Below are positions 36,941 to 46,130 of a stretch of 64,000 nt of DNA, piece by piece. Numbering within the stretch: position 1 is the stretch's first letter; the number at the start of each line of letters is the position of its first letter. This DNA comes from Dietzia sp. NCCP-2495 (GTDB lineage Bacteria; Actinomycetota; Actinomycetes; Mycobacteriales; Mycobacteriaceae). The stretch spans positions 1 to 64,000 of the forward strand of contig NZ_BRVN01000015.1 in NCBI RefSeq assembly GCF_026011735.1, read 5' to 3'. The translations under genes were made by a program, and so were the position numbers. The notes beneath the pieces are model-generated. The model did no database searches and was not told the DNA's origin. It saw nothing but the letters and a program-made list of their open reading frames with translations.

Positions 36941-37045
36941 GTCGCTGGACCTCGCACCCGCCGACGAACCCGCACCTGCGCATCCGCACCCACGCATCGG
37001 CACCCGACGCACGCGCGCGCCGACGTCATTAGGCTGGGACGGATC

Positions 37046-39667
37046 ATGTCGACCTCCCGCGCCACGTCCCGCCCCAGCGCCGGCGATCCGGGCTTCCCCG
37101 CCTGGCTCGCGGGACTGTCCGACGACGCCCTCGTCCGCCTGTGCACCCTCCGCCCCGACGTCGCCACACCCGCCCCGGCCACGCTCGACGTCCTGGCCTC
37201 GCGCCTGCGTCTGCCGGCGTCCACGGCGCGGGCGTTGGGCACGCTGACCTGGCCCGAACTGCTCGTGCTCGCCGCAGCCGCCGCGGTGGGCGCCGATTCC
37301 GGGGCCGTCCCGGTGGGTGCGCTCGCGGGACGCCTCGAGGTCGACGACGACGAGCCCGCCTTCCACTCCGCCCTCACCCGACTCCGGGATCTCGCTCTGC
37401 TCTGGGGCGATACCGATCATGTCCGGATGGTTCCGGTCACCGCGTCGGCCATCGCGACGGCACCGGTGGTGGCGCCTCATCCGGGCGAACCCGCGGGGCC
37501 GACGCTCGAGAAGGCGTGGGCCGGACTGTCCGCACCGGCGTCGGGGATCCTCGAGGCGATCGCCCGTGGCCGGTCACCGGTAGGTGCGCTGGGTGCCGAC
37601 GCGTCGGAGTCCGTCCGCTCCGCTGCCCGGGAGTTGGCCGACGCCGGGTTGGCCGAGGTCGTCTCCACCAACACCGCCTCCACCAACACCGCCTCCCCCA
37701 ACACCGCCTCCGCAGGCACCTCCAGCAACGCCTCAACCGGCGCCTCCAGCGCCAACGCCTCCACCGGCGAGTCCGTAGTCCCGCGCGCTCACGCCCTCGA
37801 CCGCGCCCGCCACGGAGCCCGCGCGGCAGGCTCCACGCTCCTGCACCTCCCCACCTGGGCTGAGGCCACCGCATCCAGCGGCAGCACACGCGGCGCCAAC
37901 GCAAGCAAGGCCTCCGGGGGTACCGCAAGCAAAGCCGCCGGCGGCTCGGCGAGCAAGACCAGCGGGTCCGCCACCAGCGCGGACGCGTCGGGAGGCGTCG
38001 CCGCGCTCGATCTGCTGCACCGCTGCGACGCCGTCCTCACCGCCCTGTCCACGGTCCCCTTGGCCACGCTCAAGGCCGGCGGCGTCGGCGTGCGCGAGAT
38101 GCGTCGCCTCGCCAAGGCCTCCGACCTCGACCCGGACGAACTCCCCCTCCTGCTCGAGGTGCTCGCCGCCGCCGGGCTCATCGCCGTGGGCGACACCGAC
38201 GTCGCCGACATCGCCTACGACTCCGTCTGGGCCCCCACCGAAGCAGCCGACATTTGGTCCGCCCGCGAACCCGCCCGACGCTGGGCCGAACTCGTCCTCG
38301 CCTGGTGGCAGATGCCCCGAGCGCCCTGGCGAGTGGGCGCCGAACTCGAGGGCGGTGGCACCGTCCCCGTCCTAGGCGACCCGATCGGCCCGCCCCCGAC
38401 CACCGAACGCACCCGCGTCCTGGGCGCACTCGCCGCGCTCGACCCCGCGGCCGAGCCCGGTGACGCAAAGCTGAACGAAGCAGTCCGCTGGTTCTCCCCC
38501 CTCTGGTTCTCGCGCGCAGGTGCCACGCCCGTGACCGAAACGGTGGCGGAGGCACGCAGGATGGGCCTCGTCGTCGTCACCACCGCGACAAGCGCCGCCA
38601 GGCTTTTGGCCGGCAGCACCGGTTCCCCGCTCGGCGGTGTGGCTCCAGGCGCGGGCGTCGGTGGTGTGGCTCCAGGCGCGGGCGTCGGCAGTGGGGCTCC
38701 TGGCGCGGGCGTCGGGACCGAGGACACCGGCCCCACGGTCGAGGACCTCGAGCCGATCCTCGCGGCCGCGCTCCCCGAGGCGGTCTCCGAGGTGATCGTC
38801 CAGGCCGACCTCACGATCCTCGCGCCCGGACCGCTCGTGCCCGACCTCGCCGCCGAATTCGCGCTGCTCGCCGACGTCGAATCAGCCGGCGCCGCCACCA
38901 CCTACCGCGTCACCGAGACCTCGCTCCGTCGCGCCCTCGACGCCGGACGCACCGCCTCCGGACTCCGCGACCTGCTCGCCCGCACCTCGATCACGCCGGT
39001 GCCGCAGTCGCTGGACTACCTCGTCGAGGACGTCGCGCGGCGGCACGGCAGGCTGCGCGTGGGGACGGCGATGTCGTTCCTCCGCTGCGATGACCCCTCG
39101 CTCATCGCCCAGGTCCTCGGCTCCCCCGCCGCCGACAGTTGCGCGCTGCGAATGGTCGCGCCCACCGTGCTCATCTCGCAGGCCCGGCCCCTCGACCTGG
39201 TCGAAGCCCTGCGCGAGGACGGCTACGCGCCCGTCGTGGAGGACACTTCCGGCTCGGTGGTCGCGCTGACCAGGCCCGTCGCCCGCGTCCAGCCGAGCCC
39301 GACCCGACGCACCCCGCGCATCCCCGCCCGTGTGCCCGGACCGGCCGACCTGCGCGCCGCCGTGACGGCCATGCGCGCCAACGACCGCGTGCGCTCGGCC
39401 CGCAGCGGCGGCTCCGGCTCCGGCTCCGACGGCGCGGGTGCGTACACCGGAGAGGCCGCTATCGCCCGCCTGCACGAGGCCGCCTCCACCGGCACCGCCG
39501 TGACCGTGTCGGTGGTCGACGCCCAGGGCCGCTCGACGGTGCGACTGGTGGTGCCCGCCTCCGTCGGTGGGGGCCGGATCGAGGGCATCGAGCCCGACAC
39601 GGCCGAGGCCGTCACGCTGCCGCTGCACCGGGTGATCTCCGTGGCAGACGTCGACCCGACGCGCTGA
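37046..39667 (+). CDS. Helicase-associated XPB/Ssl2-like protein (Rv0862c type)
   Basis: An 873-residue protein. The N-terminal part (FPAWLAGLSDDALVRLCTLR) and the WYL/winged-helix-like middle lead to a C-terminal XPB/Ssl2-like helicase-associated domain, with VIVQADLTILAPGPLVPDL, RVTETSLRRALDAGRTASGL and DYLVEDVARRHGRLRVG. No Walker A is present, so it is not a helicase itself. Mycobacterial Rv0862c has the same layout and lies just before the XPB helicase gene Rv0861c, suggesting a repair partner. Two low-complexity inserts are present: Asn-Thr-Ala-Ser repeats near 200-260 and three GVAPGAGVG-type repeats near 530-550 (30-bp DNA units). TAGGCT shortly before ATG 37046 suggests a leaderless start. 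Confidence 0.78.
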   Translation: MSTSRATSRPSAGDPGFPAWLAGLSDDALVRLCTLRPDVATPAPATLDVLASRLRLPASTARALGTLTWPELLVLAAAAAVGADSGAVPVGALAGRLEVDDDEPAFHSALTRLRDLALLWGDTDHVRMVPVTASAIATAPVVAPHPGEPAGPTLEKAWAGLSAPASGILEAIARGRSPVGALGADASESVRSAARELADAGLAEVVSTNTASTNTASPNTASAGTSSNASTGASSANASTGESVVPRAHALDRARHGARAAGSTLLHLPTWAEATASSGSTRGANASKASGGTASKAAGGSASKTSGSATSADASGGVAALDLLHRCDAVLTALSTVPLATLKAGGVGVREMRRLAKASDLDPDELPLLLEVLAAAGLIAVGDTDVADIAYDSVWAPTEAADIWSAREPARRWAELVLAWWQMPRAPWRVGAELEGGGTVPVLGDPIGPPPTTERTRVLGALAALDPAAEPGDAKLNEAVRWFSPLWFSRAGATPVTETVAEARRMGLVVVTTATSAARLLAGSTGSPLGGVAPGAGVGGVAPGAGVGSGAPGAGVGTEDTGPTVEDLEPILAAALPEAVSEVIVQADLTILAPGPLVPDLAAEFALLADVESAGAATTYRVTETSLRRALDAGRTASGLRDLLARTSITPVPQSLDYLVEDVARRHGRLRVGTAMSFLRCDDPSLIAQVLGSPAADSCALRMVAPTVLISQARPLDLVEALREDGYAPVVEDTSGSVVALTRPVARVQPSPTRRTPRIPARVPGPADLRAAVTAMRANDRVRSARSGGSGSGSDGAGAYTGEAAIARLHEAASTGTAVTVSVVDAQGRSTVRLVVPASVGGGRIEGIEPDTAEAVTLPLHRVISVADVDPTR

Positions 39668-40200
39668 GCGTGAGCCTGCGGCCGTCGCCAGCGGGGCGCG
39701 GCTGCTCTGTGCGGCTGCGTGGCTGCGTGGCTGCGTGGCTGCGCGCGGTGAATCGCGGTGGCGCTAAGCCGGTGCGCGCGGTGAATCGCGGCCGTAGACC
39801 GGGAACCCGCAGCCCCGCCGGCGACGCAGCTGCGGGAAATGCCCGTCCAACCCGACGACGCCCATCCGATTCGTCTAAACCCATGGAGTTCCATAGGCGT
39901 AGGCGAATTGGATAGGCGTCGTGGGGTCCGGTTGGCGTCGTGAGGTCCGATTGGCGGCGTGGGGTCCGATTGGCGGCGTGGGGTCCGATAGGCGGCGCTG
40001 GGTCCGGTTGGCGTCGGGAGGTTGGGCGGGTCATCTGCGGGTCGAAGCGGCGGCTGCTCAGGGCTGGCCCGAGCGCAGGCCCCCAAGTGCTGGCCAGAGG
40101 CCCGACACGATGCCCGACCCGACGCGGCCCGCGATTTCCAGGACAATGGACAAGTCGGGCCTCGGCTGGCCCGGCGGATGCGTTTTCAAGGAGGCCAGTT
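39668..40200. other. Repeat-rich intergenic region before the XPB helicase
   Basis: 533 bp without a recognised gene. It holds GCGTGGCTGCGTGG short repeats (39715-39750); two copies of GCGCGCGGTGAATCGCGG (near 39740 and 39775); dispersed family-B copy 2 (39844-39873); an imperfect hairpin from ATCCGATTCGTCTA (39865) to TAGGCGAATTGGAT (39899-39912) around ATGGAGTTCCAT; six 19-bp tandem units (39912-40025) of the type ATTGGCGGCGTGGGGTCCG; and the AAGGAGG ribosome site of the next gene. Confidence 0.8.
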
Positions 40201-41868
40201 GTGAGTGGTGGACCGCTTATCGTCCAGTCCGACAAGACAGTGCTGCTGGAGATCGACCACGACCAGGCCGACGACGCCCGCCAGGCACTGGCCCCGTTCG
40301 CCGAACTCGAACGCGCCCCCGAGCACGTGCACACCTACCGCATCACCCCGCTCGCCCTGTGGAACGCGCGCGCCGCCGGCCACGACGCCGAGCAGGTCGT
40401 CGACGTGCTGATCACCTACTCCCGGTTCCCGGTTCCGCAGCCGCTGCTGGTCGATATCGCCGAGACCATGGACCGCTACGGCCGGCTCCAGCTGGTCAAG
40501 AGCCCCGTCCACGGCCTGACCCTGGTCTCGCTCGACCCCGCGGTGCTGGCCGAGGTCAAGCGCCACAAGAAGATCAAGCCCATGCTCGGTGCCGACATCG
40601 ACGCGGACACCGTGGTGGTGCACCCCTCCGAGCGCGGCCGCCTCAAGCAGGAACTGCTCAAGGTGGGCTGGCCCGCCGACGACGTGGCCGGATACGTCGA
40701 CGGCGAGGCCCACGAGATCGCGCTGTCCACCGAGCAGGAGGAGTGGGAGCTGCGCGACTACCAGCAGATGGCCGCCGACTCCTTCTGGGCCGGCGGATCC
40801 GGCGTGGTGGTGCTCCCCTGTGGCGCCGGCAAGACCATGGTCGGTGCCGCCGCGATGGCCAAGGCCAAAGCCACCACCCTCATCCTGGTGACCAACACCG
40901 TCGCCGGGCGGCAGTGGAAGCGTGAGCTGCTGGCCCGCACGTCGCTCACCGAGGACGAGATTGGCGAATACTCCGGCGAGCGCAAAGAGATCCGCCCGGT
41001 CACCATCGCCACCTATCAGGTGATCACCCGCAAGACCAAGGGTGTGCACCGCGCGCTGGAGCTCTTCGACTCCCGCGACTGGGGACTGATGATCTACGAC
41101 GAGGTGCATCTTCTGCCCGCGCCCGTGTTCCGGATGACGGCGGATCTGCAGAGTCGTCGTCGTCTCGGTCTCACGGCGACCCTCGTCCGCGAGGACGGGC
41201 GCGAGGGCGACGTGTTCTCCCTCATCGGCCCCAAGCGGTACGACGCGCCGTGGAAGGACATCGAGGCACAGGGCTGGATCGCGCCCGCCGAATGCGTCGA
41301 GGTGCGCGTGACGCTCACCGAGAACGAGCGGATGATGTACGCGACCGCGGAGAACGAGGACAAGTACAAGCTGTGCTCGACCGCCCGCACCAAGATCCCC
41401 GTGGTCAAGAAGATCCTCGCCAGCCACGAGGGCGCTCCGACGCTGGTGATCGGCGCCTACCTCGACCAGCTCGAAGAACTCGGCGACGAGCTCGACGCGC
41501 CCGTCATCCAGGGCTCCACCAGCAACAAGGAGCGCGAGAAGCTGTTCGACGCGTTCCGCAACGGTGAGATCTCCACCCTCGTGGTGTCCAAGGTGGCGAA
41601 CTTCTCGATCGACCTGCCCGAGGCCAGCGTCGCCGTGCAGGTCTCCGGCACCTTCGGCTCGCGGCAGGAGGAGGCGCAGCGGCTCGGTCGGCTGCTGCGC
41701 CCCAAGTCCGACGGCGGGCAGGCGCACTTCTACTCGGTGGTCTCGCGCGACACCCTCGACGCCGAGTACGCCGCCCACCGCCAGCGGTTCCTCGCCGAGC
41801 AGGGCTACGCGTACCGGATCGTGGACGCCGACGACATCCTCGGCCCGGAGATCCCCGAGGTGGGCTAG
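40201..41868 (+). CDS. XPB/Rad25-type superfamily 2 DNA helicase
   Basis: A 555-residue helicase of bacterial XPB type. After an N-terminal damage-recognition-like domain (~1-170), motif Q/I lie at WELRDYQQMAADSFW and VVLPCGAGKTMVGAA (Walker A GAGKT). Motif II is LMIYDEVHLLPAPVFR (DEVH), motif III LGLTATLVREDG, with RED in the XPB-specific loop. Motifs V and VI are TLVVSKVANFSIDLPEASVA and QRLGRLLRPKSDG. It unwinds DNA 3'-5' with ATP, probably in repair. GTG 40201 is chosen because AAGGAGG precedes it by six bases. The gene's last codons are duplicated downstream in a tandem array (41851-41943). Confidence 0.95.
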   Translation: MSGGPLIVQSDKTVLLEIDHDQADDARQALAPFAELERAPEHVHTYRITPLALWNARAAGHDAEQVVDVLITYSRFPVPQPLLVDIAETMDRYGRLQLVKSPVHGLTLVSLDPAVLAEVKRHKKIKPMLGADIDADTVVVHPSERGRLKQELLKVGWPADDVAGYVDGEAHEIALSTEQEEWELRDYQQMAADSFWAGGSGVVVLPCGAGKTMVGAAAMAKAKATTLILVTNTVAGRQWKRELLARTSLTEDEIGEYSGERKEIRPVTIATYQVITRKTKGVHRALELFDSRDWGLMIYDEVHLLPAPVFRMTADLQSRRRLGLTATLVREDGREGDVFSLIGPKRYDAPWKDIEAQGWIAPAECVEVRVTLTENERMMYATAENEDKYKLCSTARTKIPVVKKILASHEGAPTLVIGAYLDQLEELGDELDAPVIQGSTSNKEREKLFDAFRNGEISTLVVSKVANFSIDLPEASVAVQVSGTFGSRQEEAQRLGRLLRPKSDGGQAHFYSVVSRDTLDAEYAAHRQRFLAEQGYAYRIVDADDILGPEIPEVG

Positions 41869-41943
41869 TTCCCCCGAGGTGGCCAGGTCCCCCAGGGTGG
41901 GCTAAACCCCGAGGAGGGCTAATTCCCCCGAGGTGGTCTGAGG
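41851..41943. repeat. Five degenerate ~19-bp repeats starting from the XPB gene's last codons
   Basis: Units begin at 41851, 41870, 41889, 41908 and 41925 and resemble ATCCCCGAGGTGGGCTAGT, the end of the XPB gene including its TAG. Later units carry TAA or TGA-like variants. The copies are diverged, so this expansion is older than those at 16568 and 34361. Confidence 0.85.
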
Positions 41944-42042
41944 CGGCATGGGGCGCCGGTGCAGGCCACGCGGCATGACTCTCGTGCCCCACCGACGACG
42001 GCCACGCGCGGGGTGTCGTATCCGCCTGGGATACTGGTGCCC

Positions 42043-42729
42043 ATGGCCGCCGATCGCACCCCCCGCGCACCGCACGAGCAGTACCGACTCACCGACATCC
42101 CCGTGGATGACGCGTGGGTCCGCAAGCACAACGAGAATCTCTTCGAGGTCCGCCGGCTCCAGTGGTCGGCCGCGATCCTCGGCGTGGTGGTCCTGGCTGC
42201 CGGCGTCGCGACCGTGGTGCTCTCCGGCATGGCTTCGTGGGGCTGGATCGTCGGCGCCATGGCCGCGCTCTTCGCACTGGGTTCTCTGGCGATGATCGTC
42301 TATATCCCGCGCAAGATGGGCTCGATGCAGGAGAGTTACGCGACGTCCGAACTCGTCCCGGCGATCATCGCCGACGTCCGGCCGCGCGGCCTGACCCTGC
42401 TCGCGCTGGTCGACCGGGCCGTCGACCGCCGGGCCGGCAGTCTGCCCGCGCTGACCGTCCGGAGCTGCGAGAAGCTCGAGGGTCACGACGTGAAGGTCGG
42501 CGAACGCGTGCCCTGCGTGGCCGTGGTGGGCAATCGCAGCGCCCGCAGCACGGACAACACCTACCACTTCATCTCGCCGATGCCCGTCGCCTGGGCCACC
42601 TCCGACAAGGCCGTCCTGCGGCGGGTGGAGAAGGAGATCCCCACCGGCGAATGGGAGAAGCTCCGGCAGAACATGGACCGCTACGACGAGGTCGCGGCGC
42701 TTCCAACCAACGTGCTCGACCTGGACTGA
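42043..42729 (+). CDS. DUF3239-like membrane protein
   Basis: A 228-residue protein: a polar N-terminus (HEQYRLTDIPVDDAWVRKHN), two adjacent transmembrane helices at ~47-92 (SAAILGVVVLAAGVATVVLS and WGWIVGAMAALFALGSLAMI), and a soluble domain with PAIIADVRPRGLTLLALVDR, CEKLEGHDVKVGERVPCVAV and DNTYHFISPMPVAWAT. This matches DUF3239 of corynebacteria and relatives; function unknown. GATACT about eight bases before the ATG suggests a leaderless transcript. It is followed by the nirB leader. Confidence 0.78.
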   Translation: MAADRTPRAPHEQYRLTDIPVDDAWVRKHNENLFEVRRLQWSAAILGVVVLAAGVATVVLSGMASWGWIVGAMAALFALGSLAMIVYIPRKMGSMQESYATSELVPAIIADVRPRGLTLLALVDRAVDRRAGSLPALTVRSCEKLEGHDVKVGERVPCVAVVGNRSARSTDNTYHFISPMPVAWATSDKAVLRRVEKEIPTGEWEKLRQNMDRYDEVAALPTNVLDLD

Positions 42730-42876
42730 GCATCCGGAGTCGGCCGCCGCCCACGCGCCTGCACACGCCCCCGGCCGCGGTGTGAAATGAACGTCACAGA
42801 CCCGTGATCCACCGCCACAGAGCCGCAACACGGTCTTCCTAGCCTGATCCGCATAGGCCAGAAGGAGGACCCTCAA

Positions 42877-45441
42877 ATGAGTGAGCACATCGTCGTCGTC
42901 GGACACGGGATGGTCTCCCACCGTTTCGTCTCCACCCTCGGCTCGCGGTACGCAGGCGCCGACGTCACCGTCACGGTGATCGGCGAGGAGGCCGATCCCG
43001 CCTACGACCGGGTAGGCCTCTCGGCCTACGTCGGCACGTGGGAGCGGCCGTCCCTCCACCTCGAGGACGCCCGCCACACCGCCGACCCGCGCGTCACCGT
43101 CCGCTCGGGCCTGAGCGTCACGGCGATCGATCGCGGCGCGCGCACCGTCACGCTCGGCTCCGGTGAGCAGCTCACATACGACACACTGGTCCTGGCCACC
43201 GGCTCATACGCCTTCGTGCCGCCCGTTCCCGGCCACGACCTGCCCGGATGCCACGTCTACCGCACGCTCGACGATCTGGACGCCCTCCGCGCCGACGCCG
43301 ACCGCGCGGGCGAGGGCGCCCACGGCGTGGTGATCGGCGGCGGACTGCTCGGCCTCGAGGCCGCTAACGCACTCAGCGAGCTCGGCCTGCGGCCGCACGT
43401 GGTAGAGCGTAACGACCGGCTCATGCCCGCCCAGGTCGACGGCCGCGGCGGGGCCCTGCTGTGCGACCTCATCGGCGACCGCGAGATCGACGTGCACCTG
43501 GGTGTGGTGAGCACCGTGATCGAGCCGGGTGACGCCGGCGTGCGAGTGTCCCTGACCGGAGCCGACGACGACAACGAGCCCGCCACCACCGTCATTGACG
43601 CAGCCCTCGTCGTGTTCTCCGTCGGCATCCGCCCCCGCGACGACCTCGCCCGGGACGCCGGACTCGAGGTGGCCGAGCGCGGAGGCGTCCTCGTGGACCG
43701 GCGCTGCCTCACCTCGGACCCGCACATCTACGCGATCGGCGAGTGCGCCGCGATCGAGGGCACCTGCTACGGACTCGTCGGGCCGGGCTACGCCACCGCC
43801 GAGGTCGCGGCCGCCCGCATCGCGAGTGCCCTCGACGCCGACTCCACCGACGAGGGCCCCGAGTTCACCGGTGCCGACCTCGCCACCAAGCTCAAACTGC
43901 TGGGTGTCGACGTGGCCAGCTTCGGCGACGCCCACGCAGCCACTCCGGACTGCCTCGAGGTGGTGGTGGACGATCCGATCGCACGGACCTACTCCAAGCT
44001 CGTCATGAGCCCCGACTCCCAGACCCTGCTCGGCGGGGTGTTCGTGGGAGACGCGGGACCTTATCAGCTGCTCAAGCCACTGCTGGGGCGGACGTTGCCG
44101 TCGTCGTCGCCCCTGTCCCTACTCACCCCCGCCACCGCCGGCGGTGACGTGGGCGTCGGCGTGGAGTCGCTCCCCGACGACGCGCAGATCTGCTCGTGCA
44201 ACGCGGTGAGCAAGGGCGACCTGCGCGAGGCGATCTGCGGCGGCGCCTGCGACCTGGCCGCGCTCAAGGGCTGCACCCGCGCCGGGACCTCGTGCGGATC
44301 GTGCCTGCCGCTGATGAAGCAGGTGCTCGAGGCCGAGGGGATCGAGCAGTCCACCGCCCTGTGCGAGCACTTCGAGCAGTCGAGGGCGGAGTTGTTCGAG
44401 GTGGTGACCGTGACCGGCATCCGCTCGTTCGCCGAGCTGATCCGCCGCTTCGGCACCGGATCCGGCTGCGAGATCTGCAAGCCGACCGTCGCCTCGATCC
44501 TCGCCTCGACCAGCTCCGAGCACGTCCTCGACGGCGAGCAGGCCTCTCTCCAGGACACCAACGACCACTTCCTCGCCAACATTCAGAAGAACGGCACCTA
44601 CTCGGTGGTTCCGCGGATGCCTGGCGGCGAGGTGACGGCCGAGCAGCTCATCGTGATCGGCGAGATCGCCCGCGAGCACGACCTGTACGTCAAGGTCACC
44701 GGCGGTCAGCGCATCGACCTGTTCGGCGCGCGCGTCGACGATCTGCCCGTGATCTGGCGGCGGCTCGTGGACGCCGGCATGGAATCCGGTCACGCCTACG
44801 GCAAGTCGCTGCGCACGGTCAAGAGCTGCGTCGGCACCTCGTGGTGTCGCTACGGCCAGCAGGACTCCGTCGGCATGGCCGTGATCCTCGAGAACCGCTA
44901 CCGCGGACTGCGGGCGCCGCACAAGATCAAGATGGGCGTCTCCGGCTGCGCCCGCGAATGCGCCGAGGCCCGCGGCAAGGACGTGGGCGTGATCGCCACC
45001 GAGACCGGCTGGAACCTTTACATCGGTGGTAACGGCGGCGCCACGCCCCGGCACGCCACCCTGCTCGCCGGGGATCTGACCGACGACCAGCTGATCCGAT
45101 ACATCGACCGGACCGTGATGTTCTACATCCGTACCGCCGACCGACTCCAGCGGATCGCGCCGTGGCTCGAGGGGCTCGACGGTGGCATCGACCACCTCCG
45201 GGACGTCGTGTGTTCCGACTCCCTCGGACTGGCCGCCGAACTCGAGGGCCGCATGGAAGCGCACGTCGCCGGCTACGTAGACGAGTGGTCCGCGGTGCTC
45301 GACGACCCCGACAAGCTCGCGCGCTTCGTCTCGTTCGTCAACGCGCCCGGCTCGCCGGACCCGACCGTGCAGTTCGAGGAGCGCGACGGCCGCAAGGTGC
45401 CCGTCCTGCTCGGCTCGCCCGCGATGCCGGCGCGGGTCTGA
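42877..45441 (+). CDS. nirB: Assimilatory nitrite reductase [NAD(P)H], large subunit
   Basis: An 854-residue protein in standard NirB order. An FAD/NAD(P)H reductase region (HIVVVGHGMVSHRF; VIGGGLLGLEAANALSELG; IYAIGECAAIEG) is followed by BFD-like Cys clusters (QICSCNAVSKGDLREAICGG, CTRAGTSCGSCLP, and GSGCEICKP). The C-terminal sulfite/nitrite reductase half has siroheme/[4Fe-4S] ligands in SCVGTSWCRYGQQDS and GVSGCARECAEARGKD. It reduces nitrite to ammonium. GAAGGAGG precedes the ATG. nirD follows after 79 bp. A GTGAAATGAACGTCAC palindrome in the leader (42782-42797) may bind a nitrogen or CRP-type regulator. Confidence 0.95.
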   Translation: MSEHIVVVGHGMVSHRFVSTLGSRYAGADVTVTVIGEEADPAYDRVGLSAYVGTWERPSLHLEDARHTADPRVTVRSGLSVTAIDRGARTVTLGSGEQLTYDTLVLATGSYAFVPPVPGHDLPGCHVYRTLDDLDALRADADRAGEGAHGVVIGGGLLGLEAANALSELGLRPHVVERNDRLMPAQVDGRGGALLCDLIGDREIDVHLGVVSTVIEPGDAGVRVSLTGADDDNEPATTVIDAALVVFSVGIRPRDDLARDAGLEVAERGGVLVDRRCLTSDPHIYAIGECAAIEGTCYGLVGPGYATAEVAAARIASALDADSTDEGPEFTGADLATKLKLLGVDVASFGDAHAATPDCLEVVVDDPIARTYSKLVMSPDSQTLLGGVFVGDAGPYQLLKPLLGRTLPSSSPLSLLTPATAGGDVGVGVESLPDDAQICSCNAVSKGDLREAICGGACDLAALKGCTRAGTSCGSCLPLMKQVLEAEGIEQSTALCEHFEQSRAELFEVVTVTGIRSFAELIRRFGTGSGCEICKPTVASILASTSSEHVLDGEQASLQDTNDHFLANIQKNGTYSVVPRMPGGEVTAEQLIVIGEIAREHDLYVKVTGGQRIDLFGARVDDLPVIWRRLVDAGMESGHAYGKSLRTVKSCVGTSWCRYGQQDSVGMAVILENRYRGLRAPHKIKMGVSGCARECAEARGKDVGVIATETGWNLYIGGNGGATPRHATLLAGDLTDDQLIRYIDRTVMFYIRTADRLQRIAPWLEGLDGGIDHLRDVVCSDSLGLAAELEGRMEAHVAGYVDEWSAVLDDPDKLARFVSFVNAPGSPDPTVQFEERDGRKVPVLLGSPAMPARV

Positions 45442-45520
45442 CCTCCCGATCCATCCGCTTCCCGATCTATCCGCTCACCGTTTCATCCACCTTCCGTTCC
45501 ATCCCCGAAGGAGAACCGTC

Positions 45521-45994
45521 ATGACCTCGACACTGAACCCCACCACTGACCTCGACTCGGCGCGCCGCGCCTCGACGTCCGGGACTTCGGCGCCCCTGGG
45601 CACCTCGCACCGGTCCTCGGCGCCCCGAACCTCGACCTTCCGCGGCGAGATCCCCGTCTGCCCAGTGGAATCGCTCATCGGCGGCCGCGGCGTCGCCGCA
45701 CTGCTCCCGGACGGCCGGCAGGTCGCGGTGTACCTGATCGACGGCACCGTCTACGCCGTCTGCAATATCGACCCCGTCGCCCGCGCCGCCGTCATGAGCC
45801 GCGGCCTGGTCGGCGACCGCTCCGGCGTCCCCGCGGTCATCTCCCCCATCGGCAAGCAGGCGTACTCGCTCGCCGACGGACGAGGCATCGATGATCCCGA
45901 GCACGGGGTCTCCGTGTTCCCGGCCCGCGTCGCCGCGGACGGCACGGTGCTCGTCGCGACCGAGGCCGCGATCCGTCACACCCTCGCGGCCTGA
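45521..45994 (+). CDS. nirD: Nitrite reductase small subunit
   Basis: A 157-residue protein; the conserved NirD part is residues ~45-157: IPVCPVESLIGGRGVAALLP, VAVYLIDGTVYAVCNIDPVA, SRGLVGDRSGVPAVISPI. It adopts a Rieske-like fold but lacks the CxH...CxxH cluster ligands, as usual for NirD. A Ser/Thr-rich ~40-residue N-terminal extension is unusual. AAGGAG supports the ATG. The end of the gene, including its stop, is duplicated in an 18-bp repeat (45989-46024). Confidence 0.92.
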   Translation: MTSTLNPTTDLDSARRASTSGTSAPLGTSHRSSAPRTSTFRGEIPVCPVESLIGGRGVAALLPDGRQVAVYLIDGTVYAVCNIDPVARAAVMSRGLVGDRSGVPAVISPIGKQAYSLADGRGIDDPEHGVSVFPARVAADGTVLVATEAAIRHTLAA

Positions 45995-46024
45995 GACCTG
46001 GCAGTCGCCTGAGACCCGGCCGTC
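45989..46024. repeat. 18-bp tandem duplication over the nirD stop
   Basis: GCCTGAGACCTGGCAGTC (45989-46006) is followed by GCCTGAGACCCGGCCGTC (46007-46024), 16 of 18 identical. The first copy contains the TGA stop of nirD. Confidence 0.88.
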
Positions 46025-46076
46025 GTCCTGATCGACGGCCCTCCGCCGGCCCGGCTCAACCCCGCCGGAGCCGAAG

Positions 46077-46123
46077 AGCAGAGGACCAGCGCACTCCCGC
46101 ACAGGGTGCGCTGGTCCTCTGCT
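46077..46123. terminator. Very strong bidirectional terminator between nirD and the HemD-like gene
   Basis: An 18-bp perfect stem: AGCAGAGGACCAGCGCAC (46077-46094) pairs with GTGCGCTGGTCCTCTGCT (46106-46123) across an 11-nt loop. It lies between two converging genes and should stop both transcripts. Confidence 0.9.
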
Positions 46124-46130
46124 GATGTCG

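Noticed and set aside
36536-37045. N-terminal extension of the XPB-partner gene
   Set aside because: It would run through the tandem array and dispersed element and overlap the small gene at 36500-36706; homology begins at 37046.
42782-42797. GTGAAATGAACGTCAC as a canonical CRP/GlxR site for nirB
   Set aside because: The half-sites are separated by eight bases rather than six, so it does not fit; noted only as a palindrome.
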